From: Brevinema andersonii
GTDB taxonomy: Bacteria; Spirochaetota; DYKD01
Direction of reading: 5' to 3'
Length of the DNA: 42,809 nucleotides
NCBI GenBank assembly: GCA_020722765.1
Contig: DYKD01000022.1
Coordinates: forward strand, 1 to 42,809
This document shows, one piece after another, positions 16,786 through 24,696 of this stretch. The translations under genes and the position numbers were made by a program. The notes beneath the pieces were generated by a model that worked only from the letters and a program-made list of their open reading frames with translations, searched no databases and was not told the DNA's origin. Position 1 is the stretch's first letter. Each line of letters opens with the position of its first letter.

Positions 16786-19700
16786 CTACTGTGGCAATTC
16801 AGAGAGTTTCGTGAGGTAGGAAAGTCTCCGCTTGTCGCTTGCTTCTGCTTTCTTGTAAAGGTCATCTGCCTTGTCTGGGAACGCTTTCTGCAATGCCTTG
16901 TAGCGAGTTTCCTTCAAAAGGTAATCCGTGAAACCAATCTTCGGTTCCTTGGAATCCATCTGGAGAGGATTCTTACCTTCCAATGCGAGACGAGGATCAT
17001 ACCTGAACAAGGGAAAATGACCTGACTCCACAGCTGCTTTCATATTGTTTGTTGGTGTGCTCATGTTTGTTCCATGTGCAATACATGTTGCATAACAGAT
17101 GATCAGTGATGGTCCATCATAGCTTTCAGCTTCGCGGATGGCACGAAGTGTCTGTGCCATATTCGCACCAAAAGAACATGTTGCCACATAGACATATCCA
17201 TACGACATAGCCATGAGAGCCAGGTCTTTCTTGCTCATCACTTTTCCTGCCTCTGCGAACTTAGCGATCGCACCGATGGGCGTAGACTTGGAAGCCTGAC
17301 CGCCAGTATTGGAATAGACTTCTGTATCAACAACAAGGACATTGATATTTTCCCCGGAAGCGATGACATGGTCGAGACCGCCGTAACCGATGTCATAAGC
17401 CCAACCGTCACCACCAAAAGCCCAAACGCTCTTCGCAATGAAATAATCCTTCAACTCTGCAAGGCGGTTCATCGCAACCTTAAGCTCTCCAGAAGCTGAT
17501 GCTGCTGCTTTGGGAAGCAGTACTTTCAAGGCATCTGCATTTGCTTTCACTGCAGGCTCTGTTGATGTCCAATTATCTTTTGCGAACTTCAGTTTGTCTG
17601 CAACTTCACCAGCGAGGCCAGCTGCAAGAGCAGTCTCAATAGTATTGAGGAGGAGTTTCCTGTTTTGATCGACCGCAAGTCTCATGCCAAGACCGTATTC
17701 TGCATTGTCTTCGAACAGGGAATTGCCCCAAGCGGGTCCTTTACCGTCCTTGTTTTTTGTATAAGGAGTTGTGGGGAACGTGCCTGAGTAGATGGATGTA
17801 CAACCTGTAGCATTCGCAACAATCATCCTGTCACCGAAAAGCTGGGAGACAAGTTTGAGGTAAGGTGTTTCACCGCAACCTGCGCACGCTCCGGAGAATT
17901 CGAAATAAGGCATAAGGAACTGGCTACCTTTCACTGTGTTCAAATCTGTTCCATCTGTCACATTCTCAGGAAGTGTTTCGAAGAATTTCCGGTTTTCAGA
18001 CTGACCTGCAGCAATTGACTTTTCGATGGGAATCATCGTGAGAGCCTTATTCCCTTTCTTTCCTGGGCACACATTCGCGCAAGAACCACAACCTGTACAA
18101 TCTTCAGGATAGACCTGGATCTTGAATTCGAGATTCCTGTCGTTCTTGTTCATGGATTTGATCGTATTAAAAGTGGCTGGTTTGTTTACCAGATCCTTAG
18201 GATCAATCTGCTTGGCGCGGATCGCTGCATGAGGACAGACGAACGAACAGAACGTACACTGGATACAGTTATCTGAATTCCAATTTGGAACTTCAACAGC
18301 AATGGAACGTTTCTCCAGCTTTGCTGTTCCTGTGGGAATAACGCCGTCATCAGGCATTGCAGAAACAGGAATCACATCACCCTGGAACTTCATGATGGGG
18401 AGAATGACATTCTTTGTGAAGTCATCTGCGTTGTCAGGAATCAGCTTCTTATCTGGTGCCGTCTTTGTTACTTTAGCAGGAACAGGAACTTCTTCGATAG
18501 CAGCAGATGTCTGATCAATGGCTTTGAGGTTCATAGCAACGACTTCGTCACCTTTTCGTGCGAAAGTCTTTTTCGTAAAATCCTTGATAAGCTGGATAGA
18601 CTGTTCCATGGGGAGGATGCCAGCAAGTTTGAAGAAAGCAGTCTGCATGACTGTGTTGACACGGTTACCAAGACCCACTTCATGCGCGATTTTTGTTCCA
18701 TCAATATTATAGACTTTGATCTTCTTTTCGATGATAATTTTCTGCATATCTGCTGTGAAATGGTCGAACACTTCCTCTTTTTTCCAGTTGGAATTGAGGA
18801 GGAATGTCGCACCTTCACATGCCGCACCGAGGATATCATACATGCCAATATAAGAAGCCTTGTGAAGAGCTATGAAGTTTGCGTTTTCAAGAAGATACTG
18901 TGAGCGGATTGGCTTGGATGAGAAGCGGAGATGGGAAATCGTGATGCCACCAGACTTCTTGGAATCATACTGGAAATAACCCTGCACGAACTTGTCAGTG
19001 CTCTCACCAATAATTTTTATGGAGTTCTTATTTGCAGAAACTGTTCCGTCAGAACCAAGCCCCCAGAACTGGCAGTTGACAACATCTTTCTCTTCAGTCT
19101 GAAGCCTTTTACCGAGAGGAAGGGAAAGTTTTGTCTTATCGTCATTGATACCGACTGTGAAATTGTGTGTACATTTACCATTGAGGTGATCGTAGACAGC
19201 CTTCACCTGTGTAGGTGTGAACTCTTTGGAAGAGAGACCATAACGTCCGCCTATGATCTTGACAGAGGAATTTCCGTTATATGCAGCAACAACATCAAGG
19301 TAAAGAGGCTCCCCAATGGTTCCTGGTTCTTTTGTCCTATCGAGGACTGCAATCTTCTTGACAGATTTTGGAAGAGCCTTGATCATCTCTGTGCCAACGA
19401 AAGAGTTGAAAAGACGGACTTTGAGAAGACCAACTTTCTCGCCTTTTGCTGTGAGATGATTGATTGTCTCTTCGATAGTTTCGCAGCCAGATCCCATGGC
19501 TATGATGACACGATCGGCATCTGGAGCGCCTACATAATCGAACAACTTATACTTGCGGCCAATCTTTGCTCCCAGCTTGTCCATATATTCCTGGACGATT
19601 CCGGGGAGTGCATCATAATAACTGTTGGAAGCCTCTCGGCCCTGAAAGTAAACATCAGGATTCTGAGCGCCAACTTTCATGTTTGGATGTTCTGGATTCA

Positions 19701-20322
19701 ATCCACGCGCGCGGAACTCTTCAATATACTTCTGATCAACAAGTTCTTTCATTGTCTCATAATCCACAGTTTCAATCTTTTGAAGTTCATGCGACGTTCG
19801 GAAACCATCAAAGAAGAGAATGAAAGGAACACGGCTCTTCAATGTTGCCAAATTAGCGACTATGCTTAAGTCCATGACTTCCTGAACCGAGTTAGCGCAG
19901 AGCATGGCGAATCCTGTATTGCGGGCTGCCATGACGTCTGAATGGTCTCCGTAAATGGAGAGAGATTGACAAGCGAGTGAACGTGCGGATACGTAAAAGA
20001 CTGTAGGGAGAAGCTCTCCAGCAATCTTGTGCATGACAGGAAGCATCAACATCAACCCTTGTGAGGCCGTGTATGTGCTTGTAAGCGCGCCTGCTGAAAG
20101 AGAACCGTGAACAGCGCCTGCGGCACCGCCCTCGGACTGCATTTCAACAACTCTGATGGGCATGCCCCACATGTTCTTCTGACCCTTCGACGCCCATTCG
20201 TCGACGAGTTCGCCCATGACCGAGGACGGTGTGATCGGGTAGATCGCCGCCACTTCGCTGAACGCATAGGCCACATGAGCGGCTGCGGTGTTGCCGTCCA
20301 TGACCTTAAATTTAGCTGCCAT
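16786..20322 (-). CDS. nifJ: Pyruvate:ferredoxin (flavodoxin) oxidoreductase, single-chain
   Basis: 1178 residues, the full fused form. Domain I opens MDGNTAAAHVAYAFSEVAAI with YPITPSS, the pyruvate-binding region. The gamma-like domain contains GSGCETIEE and LLKVRLFNSF. Two 4Fe-4S clusters are shown by CIQCTFCSFVCP (residue ~690) and CTGCGSCANVCPG (~745). CAGCGETPYLKL (~825) is the proximal-cluster/TPP region, with GDGWAYDIGYGG and VDTEVYSNTGGQASKSTP holding the Mg-TPP site. It turns pyruvate, CoA and oxidised ferredoxin into acetyl-CoA, CO2 and reduced ferredoxin in the cytoplasm. GGAG precedes the ATG. thiN lies 25 bp upstream on the same strand, and a strong terminator follows. Confidence 0.97.
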   Translation of the reverse strand: MAAKFKVMDGNTAAAHVAYAFSEVAAIYPITPSSVMGELVDEWASKGQKNMWGMPIRVVEMQSEGGAAGAVHGSLSAGALTSTYTASQGLMLMLPVMHKIAGELLPTVFYVSARSLACQSLSIYGDHSDVMAARNTGFAMLCANSVQEVMDLSIVANLATLKSRVPFILFFDGFRTSHELQKIETVDYETMKELVDQKYIEEFRARGLNPEHPNMKVGAQNPDVYFQGREASNSYYDALPGIVQEYMDKLGAKIGRKYKLFDYVGAPDADRVIIAMGSGCETIEETINHLTAKGEKVGLLKVRLFNSFVGTEMIKALPKSVKKIAVLDRTKEPGTIGEPLYLDVVAAYNGNSSVKIIGGRYGLSSKEFTPTQVKAVYDHLNGKCTHNFTVGINDDKTKLSLPLGKRLQTEEKDVVNCQFWGLGSDGTVSANKNSIKIIGESTDKFVQGYFQYDSKKSGGITISHLRFSSKPIRSQYLLENANFIALHKASYIGMYDILGAACEGATFLLNSNWKKEEVFDHFTADMQKIIIEKKIKVYNIDGTKIAHEVGLGNRVNTVMQTAFFKLAGILPMEQSIQLIKDFTKKTFARKGDEVVAMNLKAIDQTSAAIEEVPVPAKVTKTAPDKKLIPDNADDFTKNVILPIMKFQGDVIPVSAMPDDGVIPTGTAKLEKRSIAVEVPNWNSDNCIQCTFCSFVCPHAAIRAKQIDPKDLVNKPATFNTIKSMNKNDRNLEFKIQVYPEDCTGCGSCANVCPGKKGNKALTMIPIEKSIAAGQSENRKFFETLPENVTDGTDLNTVKGSQFLMPYFEFSGACAGCGETPYLKLVSQLFGDRMIVANATGCTSIYSGTFPTTPYTKNKDGKGPAWGNSLFEDNAEYGLGMRLAVDQNRKLLLNTIETALAAGLAGEVADKLKFAKDNWTSTEPAVKANADALKVLLPKAAASASGELKVAMNRLAELKDYFIAKSVWAFGGDGWAYDIGYGGLDHVIASGENINVLVVDTEVYSNTGGQASKSTPIGAIAKFAEAGKVMSKKDLALMAMSYGYVYVATCSFGANMAQTLRAIREAESYDGPSLIICYATCIAHGTNMSTPTNNMKAAVESGHFPLFRYDPRLALEGKNPLQMDSKEPKIGFTDYLLKETRYKALQKAFPDKADDLYKKAEASDKRRLSYLTKLSELPQ

Positions 20323-20347
20323 AAATAACTCCTGTTAGTTTATTGAT

Positions 20348-20986
20348 TTATAATTTTGAAAACTCGTGAGCTATAAAAACATAAAGAGGTCCGCTCGTCT
20401 GGACAACAACCGTGTCTGATGACGATACATTGCTGATGCTCTCCTGTCCGCTATGTTGAAGCAACGTTTTCTTCAGACCGAACTTGAGACCTTGGGTTGT
20501 GACCTTCACAGGACCCTCTGCTGGCAGGAGGCTGACTGTGACACCGACCTCAACACCATGGACTTCGAAATATTTCTCTATCAACGAAATCATGAAAAAA
20601 TTGTCATAAACAGCAAGATTCCAGTCATGGTACCTTTTCAGAAGGTGCAAGTTGTAGAGTGTATGATCTGTGCGCAACCCTGTTATTCCTGCGACAGAAA
20701 CAGCAGCGTCCTCCCATTTCTTCTTTTTCAGGAAATCAAGGGCTTTCTCAAGATCCGTATTATCCTGGCGGGAGACCTTGATGATATGTTTTGAGGGGAT
20801 CTTCTTGCGGACATTATCGCTTATGGAATCGAGATCGCCAACAACAAAGTCAGGTATTATCTTATATTGAAGAAGTTTGTCCGCGCTTCCATCACAACAA
20901 ATGACTATTTCCGCATCTCGAACCAAAGTATACAGCAATGAAGGCTTGGGAAACTCTCCATTTCCGAGTATAAGGACACTTTTCAT
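20348..20986 (-). CDS. thiN: Thiamine pyrophosphokinase
   Basis: 212 residues, the usual length. Catalytic features are CCDGSADKLL, PDFVVGDLDSIS, QDNTDLEKALDFL, and ITGLRTDHTLYNLHLL. The C-terminal thiamine-binding part shows TTQGLKFGLKKTLLQ and SGQESISNVSS. It makes TPP from thiamine and ATP. TPP is the cofactor of the PFOR encoded 25 bp downstream, so co-expression makes biochemical sense. The ATG sits exactly 6 nt after a TATATT -10 element with no room for a Shine-Dalgarno site, so its mRNA is probably leaderless. Some organisms annotate this gene as tnr3 or thi80-like; thiN is the bacterial name. Confidence 0.9.
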   Translation of the reverse strand: MKSVLILGNGEFPKPSLLYTLVRDAEIVICCDGSADKLLQYKIIPDFVVGDLDSISDNVRKKIPSKHIIKVSRQDNTDLEKALDFLKKKKWEDAAVSVAGITGLRTDHTLYNLHLLKRYHDWNLAVYDNFFMISLIEKYFEVHGVEVGVTVSLLPAEGPVKVTTQGLKFGLKKTLLQHSGQESISNVSSSDTVVVQTSGPLYVFIAHEFSKL

Positions 20987-20992
20987 CCAATA

Positions 20993-21020
20993 AATATAGC
21001 AGGACAGGTGGGAAAGTCAA
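20993..21020 (-). promoter_or_regulatory. Leaderless promoter of thiN-PFOR
   Basis: Minus strand: TTGACT (21020-21015), 16-nt spacer, TATATT (20998-20993), six bases, then the thiN ATG at 20986. The predicted start site coincides with the A of the ATG. Confidence 0.7.
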
Positions 21021-21075
21021 ATTTATCAGATCGATTTCAGCATACTATTCAACACAACCTGCAACGTAATATTGA

Positions 21076-21275
21076 TTTAAACTTGATGTTAACAGATCCA
21101 TTTTTTGCGGACCTGCTCATGCGCTCATGGTACAACCGTATGGAGAAGGATACCTCGTTGTTGTGGACAGACCTTGGAAATTGGTCCGTACGCTTTCAGA
21201 CAAAAAGTAATTTCCTTAGGACGGCTATACGACAACGAACGTCTGCTGGAGGAAAACCGGCTTTGGGATAGGTGA
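21076..21275 (+). pseudogene. Frameshifted remnant of an unrecognised gene
   Basis: From 21076 the frame reads FKLDVNRSIFCGP, then ALMVQPYGEGYLVVVDRPWK and LVRTLSDKK before a TAA at 21208. A one-base shift in the preceding A-run (about 21202-21206) would continue as VISLGRLYDNERLLEENRLW and end in TGA at 21275. Both parts look coding and join smoothly, which suggests a decayed gene. Only about 66 residues are left and I do not recognise the family. The 340-bp gap between the TIGR03943 gene and thiN otherwise holds only the thiN promoter. Confidence 0.35.
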
Positions 21276-21330
21276 AAAAAACCACACTAAAAGTTTTATA
21301 GAAACAACAGGATCGAGAACAATGAAAGGA

Positions 21331-22089
21331 TTAAAACTGTATATAAAGATAAGGCTCTTCGGGTTCCTCATGTTTCCTGACTTTTGCATCATTCAAGCGG
21401 GCTACTTTCCAATTCCCCTCAACAGACATTTCAAAAATTCCCGATGCTTCAACCCAGTCATCATCCGCTATATCAGTATTTGTAATTCCAACGGCTATCA
21501 AAGCTATAGGTTGCGCATCTGCCACGCAACAATTAATGAGATAACGAAAAACGACCCTCTTATCCTCTCCTAAATCTTTCCTTACCTTCTGGCTATTCTT
21601 GAACATTGCCAAAAATCTGACTTTTTTACCTTGAAAATACGATGGATTCAACAATAAATCCTTGATCTCTATGTACAATCCTTCATCATTCTCATCATCC
21701 GATGTTACATTTGTCACTGTATCTATAACAGGCTGCAGGGCAGGTTCCTGATCAACGGGAAAATCCGATGTGCGAACCTCTGTATTGACAATCATTGCGG
21801 GTGACTTCCTCTCCAGATCCTGTCCTCCAAGTTCATAGGAACTTGATACAGCCATCAGCAAAAAGGGAAACAGAAGGAGCCACAAAGTCATTGGAGAAAT
21901 TCTATAATGATAATGACCACGATTAATCATTTTTGCTGCAAGAGCAAAAAAAAGGATGACAAGCGCAATAAGAAGCAAAGTAAAAAAATATGGTGCCAGA
22001 TACGTCCTGAAATCGCCTGTCAACAGCAGGTAGCCTATTCCAAAAATCCAGGCAAGCATGACAATCACATCCATGTTCTTCATAGGCAT
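21331..22089 (-). CDS. TIGR03943/YcgQ-like (DUF1980, COG3689) putative permease subunit
   Basis: 252 residues. Three hydrophobic helices are visible (residues ~8-25, ~32-53 and ~65-82), then a soluble domain to the C-terminus with LYIEIKDLLLNPSYFQGKKV and FRYLINCCVADAQPIALIAV, both typical of this family. The CCVADA element and acidic tail could bind metal (inference). The ATG directly abuts the stop codon of the COG0701 permease gene (TAG-ATG), so translation is coupled. These two families regularly occur as a pair, and comparative genomics has linked them to zinc homeostasis and Zur control. Here a Fur-family regulator sits just upstream, which supports that. Substrate and direction are not proven. 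Confidence 0.8.
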   Translation of the reverse strand: MPMKNMDVIVMLAWIFGIGYLLLTGDFRTYLAPYFFTLLLIALVILFFALAAKMINRGHYHYRISPMTLWLLLFPFLLMAVSSSYELGGQDLERKSPAMIVNTEVRTSDFPVDQEPALQPVIDTVTNVTSDDENDEGLYIEIKDLLLNPSYFQGKKVRFLAMFKNSQKVRKDLGEDKRVVFRYLINCCVADAQPIALIAVGITNTDIADDDWVEASGIFEMSVEGNWKVARLNDAKVRKHEEPEEPYLYIQF

Positions 22090-23109
22090 CTAATAGCCCC
22101 CTGCAAAATAAACGACCAAAGACACAACTAAAACCAAAAAGGAAACAAGAACCGTCAAGGAAAGTATGACTTCCCGTTTCAGGAAACCTTGATACATCAG
22201 CAGAAGTTTGAAATCAAATAGAGGGCCAATCAACATGAAAGACAAAACGGCCGGAAAAGGAAGGAATGATGTGAATGACGCGGCCAGGAAAGCATCTGTG
22301 GAAGAGCAGAGGTTGACCAATACGGCAAAAACCATCATGAGAATGATAACGATAAGAACATTCTCCAGAGGCATCTGTGTCATCCCTCCCATGAGAAATG
22401 TCTGCGCAGAAGCAGCCAAGAGAGAGGCAATCACAAGATATTGCAGCATATCGAGAAAATCTGAAAACGTATGATTAAACAAGGAAACAAAAGGTGCCTG
22501 GTGTAAGTGATCAGCATGACATGAAACACAAGAACAAATAGAATCATCAGTCACCTCATCCTCAACCAAGGACTTATGACGGAACATCCGAGACAGAAAA
22601 AGCATGACAAAGAGAATGATTATAAATGAAAGCCCCACACGTATGAAGGCGATCTCCCAGTTCCTCCCAAAAGCGACATAGGTTGAAAAAAAGACCAATG
22701 GATTCAAGGCTGGAGCTGCCAACATGAATGCCAAAGCAAAAGGAGGAGGCAGACCTTTTCTCACTAGTCTTTTTGTAACAGGAACTATACCACACTCACA
22801 GAGAGGTGTAAAAAAACCAGCCATAGCTGAAAAAAATATTCCTACCCCCCCTTTTTTCCCCCTCAGACCAAGGAGAAAATCCTTATTCAGATATACTTCT
22901 ATCACACCACCAATCAATGCTCCTATTGCTAGAAAAGGAATCCCTTCAAGAATGATAGCCATGCTTGTGGCAGAAAGAAAACGGATGGAAGGAGCGTCAT
23001 GTCCAATCATCACTGCCAAAGATAGAAGCAATAAAAAGAAAAACTTCAAATAAACAGCCAACAATTTCAATCTGGATGAATTCGTATCTGAAAAACTGAT
23101 TTCAGCCAT
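22090..23109 (-). CDS. COG0701/DUF318 (YcgR-like, ArsP_1) permease
   Basis: About 339 residues from the ATG at 23109; a TTG two codons earlier is also possible, but GGGG upstream suits the ATG. Eight or so membrane helices are visible. The family signature FFTPLCECGIVPVTKRL with LPPPFALAFMLAAPALNPLV is present at residues ~95-140, and a second half-repeat has NLCSSTDAFLAASF. The loop between halves carries CSCVSCHADHLHQ, a cluster of cysteines and histidines that could bind metal. Partner of the TIGR03943 protein encoded immediately downstream; a metal (probably zinc) transport role is inferred from family context and the Fur-type regulator upstream. An arsenic-compound permease (ArsP) is the alternative. 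Confidence 0.85.
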   Translation of the reverse strand: MAEISFSDTNSSRLKLLAVYLKFFFLLLLSLAVMIGHDAPSIRFLSATSMAIILEGIPFLAIGALIGGVIEVYLNKDFLLGLRGKKGGVGIFFSAMAGFFTPLCECGIVPVTKRLVRKGLPPPFALAFMLAAPALNPLVFFSTYVAFGRNWEIAFIRVGLSFIIILFVMLFLSRMFRHKSLVEDEVTDDSICSCVSCHADHLHQAPFVSLFNHTFSDFLDMLQYLVIASLLAASAQTFLMGGMTQMPLENVLIVIILMMVFAVLVNLCSSTDAFLAASFTSFLPFPAVLSFMLIGPLFDFKLLLMYQGFLKREVILSLTVLVSFLVLVVSLVVYFAGGY

Positions 23110-23263
23110 CTTCAATTTTTACCCCTTTTGATGAAGCTCCTCTTCTTCTTCCTCTTGCTTTGACATTTTGATAGACAAAAAGGTATTGACTGTCACATCC
23201 TGCCGTGGCGCATCCATAAAACAGAATGACTCTTAACAGCAAAAAGACCGAGTTCAGATTCAT
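23102..23263 (-). CDS. Possible microprotein ORF (53 aa) between regulator and permease
   Basis: The ATG at 23263 overlaps the regulator's stop (ATGA), and the TGA at 23104-23102 overlaps the first codons of the permease (ATGGCTGA). Such end-to-end overlaps are typical of coupled cistrons. The product would begin MNLNSVFLLLRVILFYGCAT, a hydrophobic stretch with two cysteines, and end in a basic region (VKARGRRRGASSKGVKIEDG). A competing frame in the same DNA (ATG at 23217, stop at 23119) encodes 32 residues with a run of glutamates (MDAPRQDVTVNTFLSIKMS, then KQEEEEEELHQKG). At most one is likely real. No family recognised. Confidence 0.35.
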   Translation of the reverse strand: MNLNSVFLLLRVILFYGCATAGCDSQYLFVYQNVKARGRRRGASSKGVKIEDG

Positions 23264-23682
23264 GCCGAATATTCCTTTTTATTCCTTCTATTACATTTCG
23301 GGCATATCCCCATACAGTAAAGCACATGACTATTCATTTTTCCGCCACGTAATTCCTTGGACTTGGACAAGACTTTATCCAAAGTACAAACGGGCAAGGA
23401 AATAAAGGTATGACAGGATTCACAATGAAAAAAATGAACATGATTCTTTGTTTTTTTATGGTAAAATCTTATGGTTCCTTCTTGGGAACAAGGAATCGTA
23501 AAAGCATCGACTAATCCATGATGTTCAAGATATTGCAAAGTCCTGTAGATTGTGGCAAGGTTCACACGGTTCTTCAAGGTCTTATGAATCACCCCAGCAT
23601 GCAGAGGAAGATCAGAAGATTCAATCTTCTCCAGGACAAGTTTCCGTTTGGTTGTAAGCCGAAAGCCCACACAAGCCTCCAT
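23260..23682 (-). CDS. Fur-family metalloregulator (probably Zur-type)
   Basis: 140 residues. The winged-helix domain (residues ~8-80) contains LTTKRKLVLEKIESSDLPLH and NLATIYRTLQYLEHHGLVDA, the recognition helix of the Fur family. The dimerisation domain has NHVHFFHCESCHTFISLPVC with a CxxC structural zinc half-site, and a second CxxC in MGICPKCNRR. It represses or activates metal genes in response to metal binding. Zur rather than Fur or PerR is inferred from the adjacent COG0701/TIGR03943 pair. No Shine-Dalgarno precedes the ATG; the predicted ~18-nt leader is almost entirely an inverted repeat. Its stop overlaps a small ORF. Confidence 0.85.
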   Translation of the reverse strand: MEACVGFRLTTKRKLVLEKIESSDLPLHAGVIHKTLKNRVNLATIYRTLQYLEHHGLVDAFTIPCSQEGTIRFYHKKTKNHVHFFHCESCHTFISLPVCTLDKVLSKSKELRGGKMNSHVLYCMGICPKCNRRNKKEYSA

Positions 23683-23699
23683 ATGCGAATGGTTTGCAT
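23683..23699. promoter_or_regulatory. Candidate Fur/Zur-type operator (inverted repeat)
   Basis: ATGCGAA-TGG-TTTGCAT is a 7-3-7 inverted repeat with one mismatch. It covers the predicted transcription start and leader, immediately before the regulator's ATG. The position suits autoregulation by blocking initiation. Confidence 0.55.
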
Positions 23700-23706
23700 T
23701 ATTTTT

Positions 23707-23735
23707 ATAATATCACAGGAGTTTATCAAAGTCAA
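23707..23735 (-). promoter_or_regulatory. Promoter of the Fur-type regulator unit
   Basis: Minus strand: TTGACT (23735-23730), 17-nt spacer, TATTAT (23712-23707). The start site is expected near 23700, inside the inverted repeat. Confidence 0.7.
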
Positions 23736-23875
23736 GAAAAAAAATTCTAACACCATCCGGGACAACCATTTCATCATTATTGATCCATGGGAATCCATTG
23801 ACCAGGACAGGAGACAAGAAAAATACTTTAGCAAGCTGGGAATGGCTCATAGATTCAACACATCTAGAAGAATTT

Positions 23876-24595
23876 TTACTTTTTTCTTTTGAATAACCTG
23901 GGAAGTCTGGGCAGGTGGCTGATGACTTTCTTGCCCTTCAGTACCTTCATCAACTGCAGGGGACTCATAATAAAATGGTCAGGCTTATGGCTAAGCAAGG
24001 CTTTTTTGGAATTGAACCCCCAACCTACAGATACAATTTCCACTTTGCTCTTTTTGGAAGACTCTATGTCGCGGATCTCATCACCTATATAAATGACATC
24101 TTCAGGGGAAAGATTCGTCTTCTTGAGAAACGAATTTATGACACCGGTCTTGCCGAACATGCCTATACCGGACTGGAACACGCTGAAATATTTCAAAAGA
24201 CCGTTCTTCCTGAGGAACTTTTTCACGTTCGCTTCTGAATTGGAGGTCATGATCCCCATCTTATATTTCTCTTGTTTCAGTTTTTCAAGCAACTTTCTGA
24301 TTCCTGGAACGACATGGATATCTTCTATATGCTGGTTCAGTTCCATACGCACAACAACGGACATATAGGCAAGCTTAGGGAAAGAAACATTGTATTTTTT
24401 AAGGATATCCAAAGGAGGCATGTCACGTAACGCCTCAAAATCCTTCATGGAAACATGGGGGGTCTTGAACTTTTCCCTGTTCCGGTTGACAATATCAAGG
24501 ATATATTCTATGGTATGGGCAATGGTGCCGTCGAAATCGAAAAGGATGAATTTCTTCTGAGGGTGAGGTGCTTTCTTCTTGAAAAAAAACCACAT
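23876..24595 (-). CDS. HAD-superfamily hydrolase, phosphoglycolate-phosphatase-like
   Basis: 239 residues. HAD motif I is ILFDFDGTIAHT (nucleophile and acid/base aspartates), motif II is the serine in GIMTSNSE, motif III is the lysine in FGKTGVINSFL, and motif IV is YIGDEIRDIESSKKS. A helical cap lies between motifs I and II (residues ~35-95), as in Gph/PGPase-type phosphatases. The basic N-terminus (MWFFFKKKAPHPQKK) is an addition. Substrate not determined. AAAGGA lies 8 nt before the ATG. It is 101 bp downstream of the PilZ gene on the same strand, possibly co-transcribed. Confidence 0.85.
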   Translation of the reverse strand: MWFFFKKKAPHPQKKFILFDFDGTIAHTIEYILDIVNRNREKFKTPHVSMKDFEALRDMPPLDILKKYNVSFPKLAYMSVVVRMELNQHIEDIHVVPGIRKLLEKLKQEKYKMGIMTSNSEANVKKFLRKNGLLKYFSVFQSGIGMFGKTGVINSFLKKTNLSPEDVIYIGDEIRDIESSKKSKVEIVSVGWGFNSKKALLSHKPDHFIMSPLQLMKVLKGKKVISHLPRLPRLFKRKK

Positions 24596-24696
24596 GCCAA
24601 AATTCCTTTAGTCAAGGTAAAAATCACAACTTGACAGGATAGAAACATGCAGTAACATAACATATTCCTTTTTGAAAGTCCAATTTAAAACAATGG

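Noticed and set aside
18931-19869. 312-codon plus-strand open frame antisense to PFOR
   Set aside because: It lies wholly within the strongly supported oxidoreductase gene, shows no family pattern, and arises from the codon bias of the real strand.
20987-21020. TPP riboswitch ahead of thiN
   Set aside because: The promoter -10 is six bases from the ATG, so there is no leader in which a riboswitch could fold.
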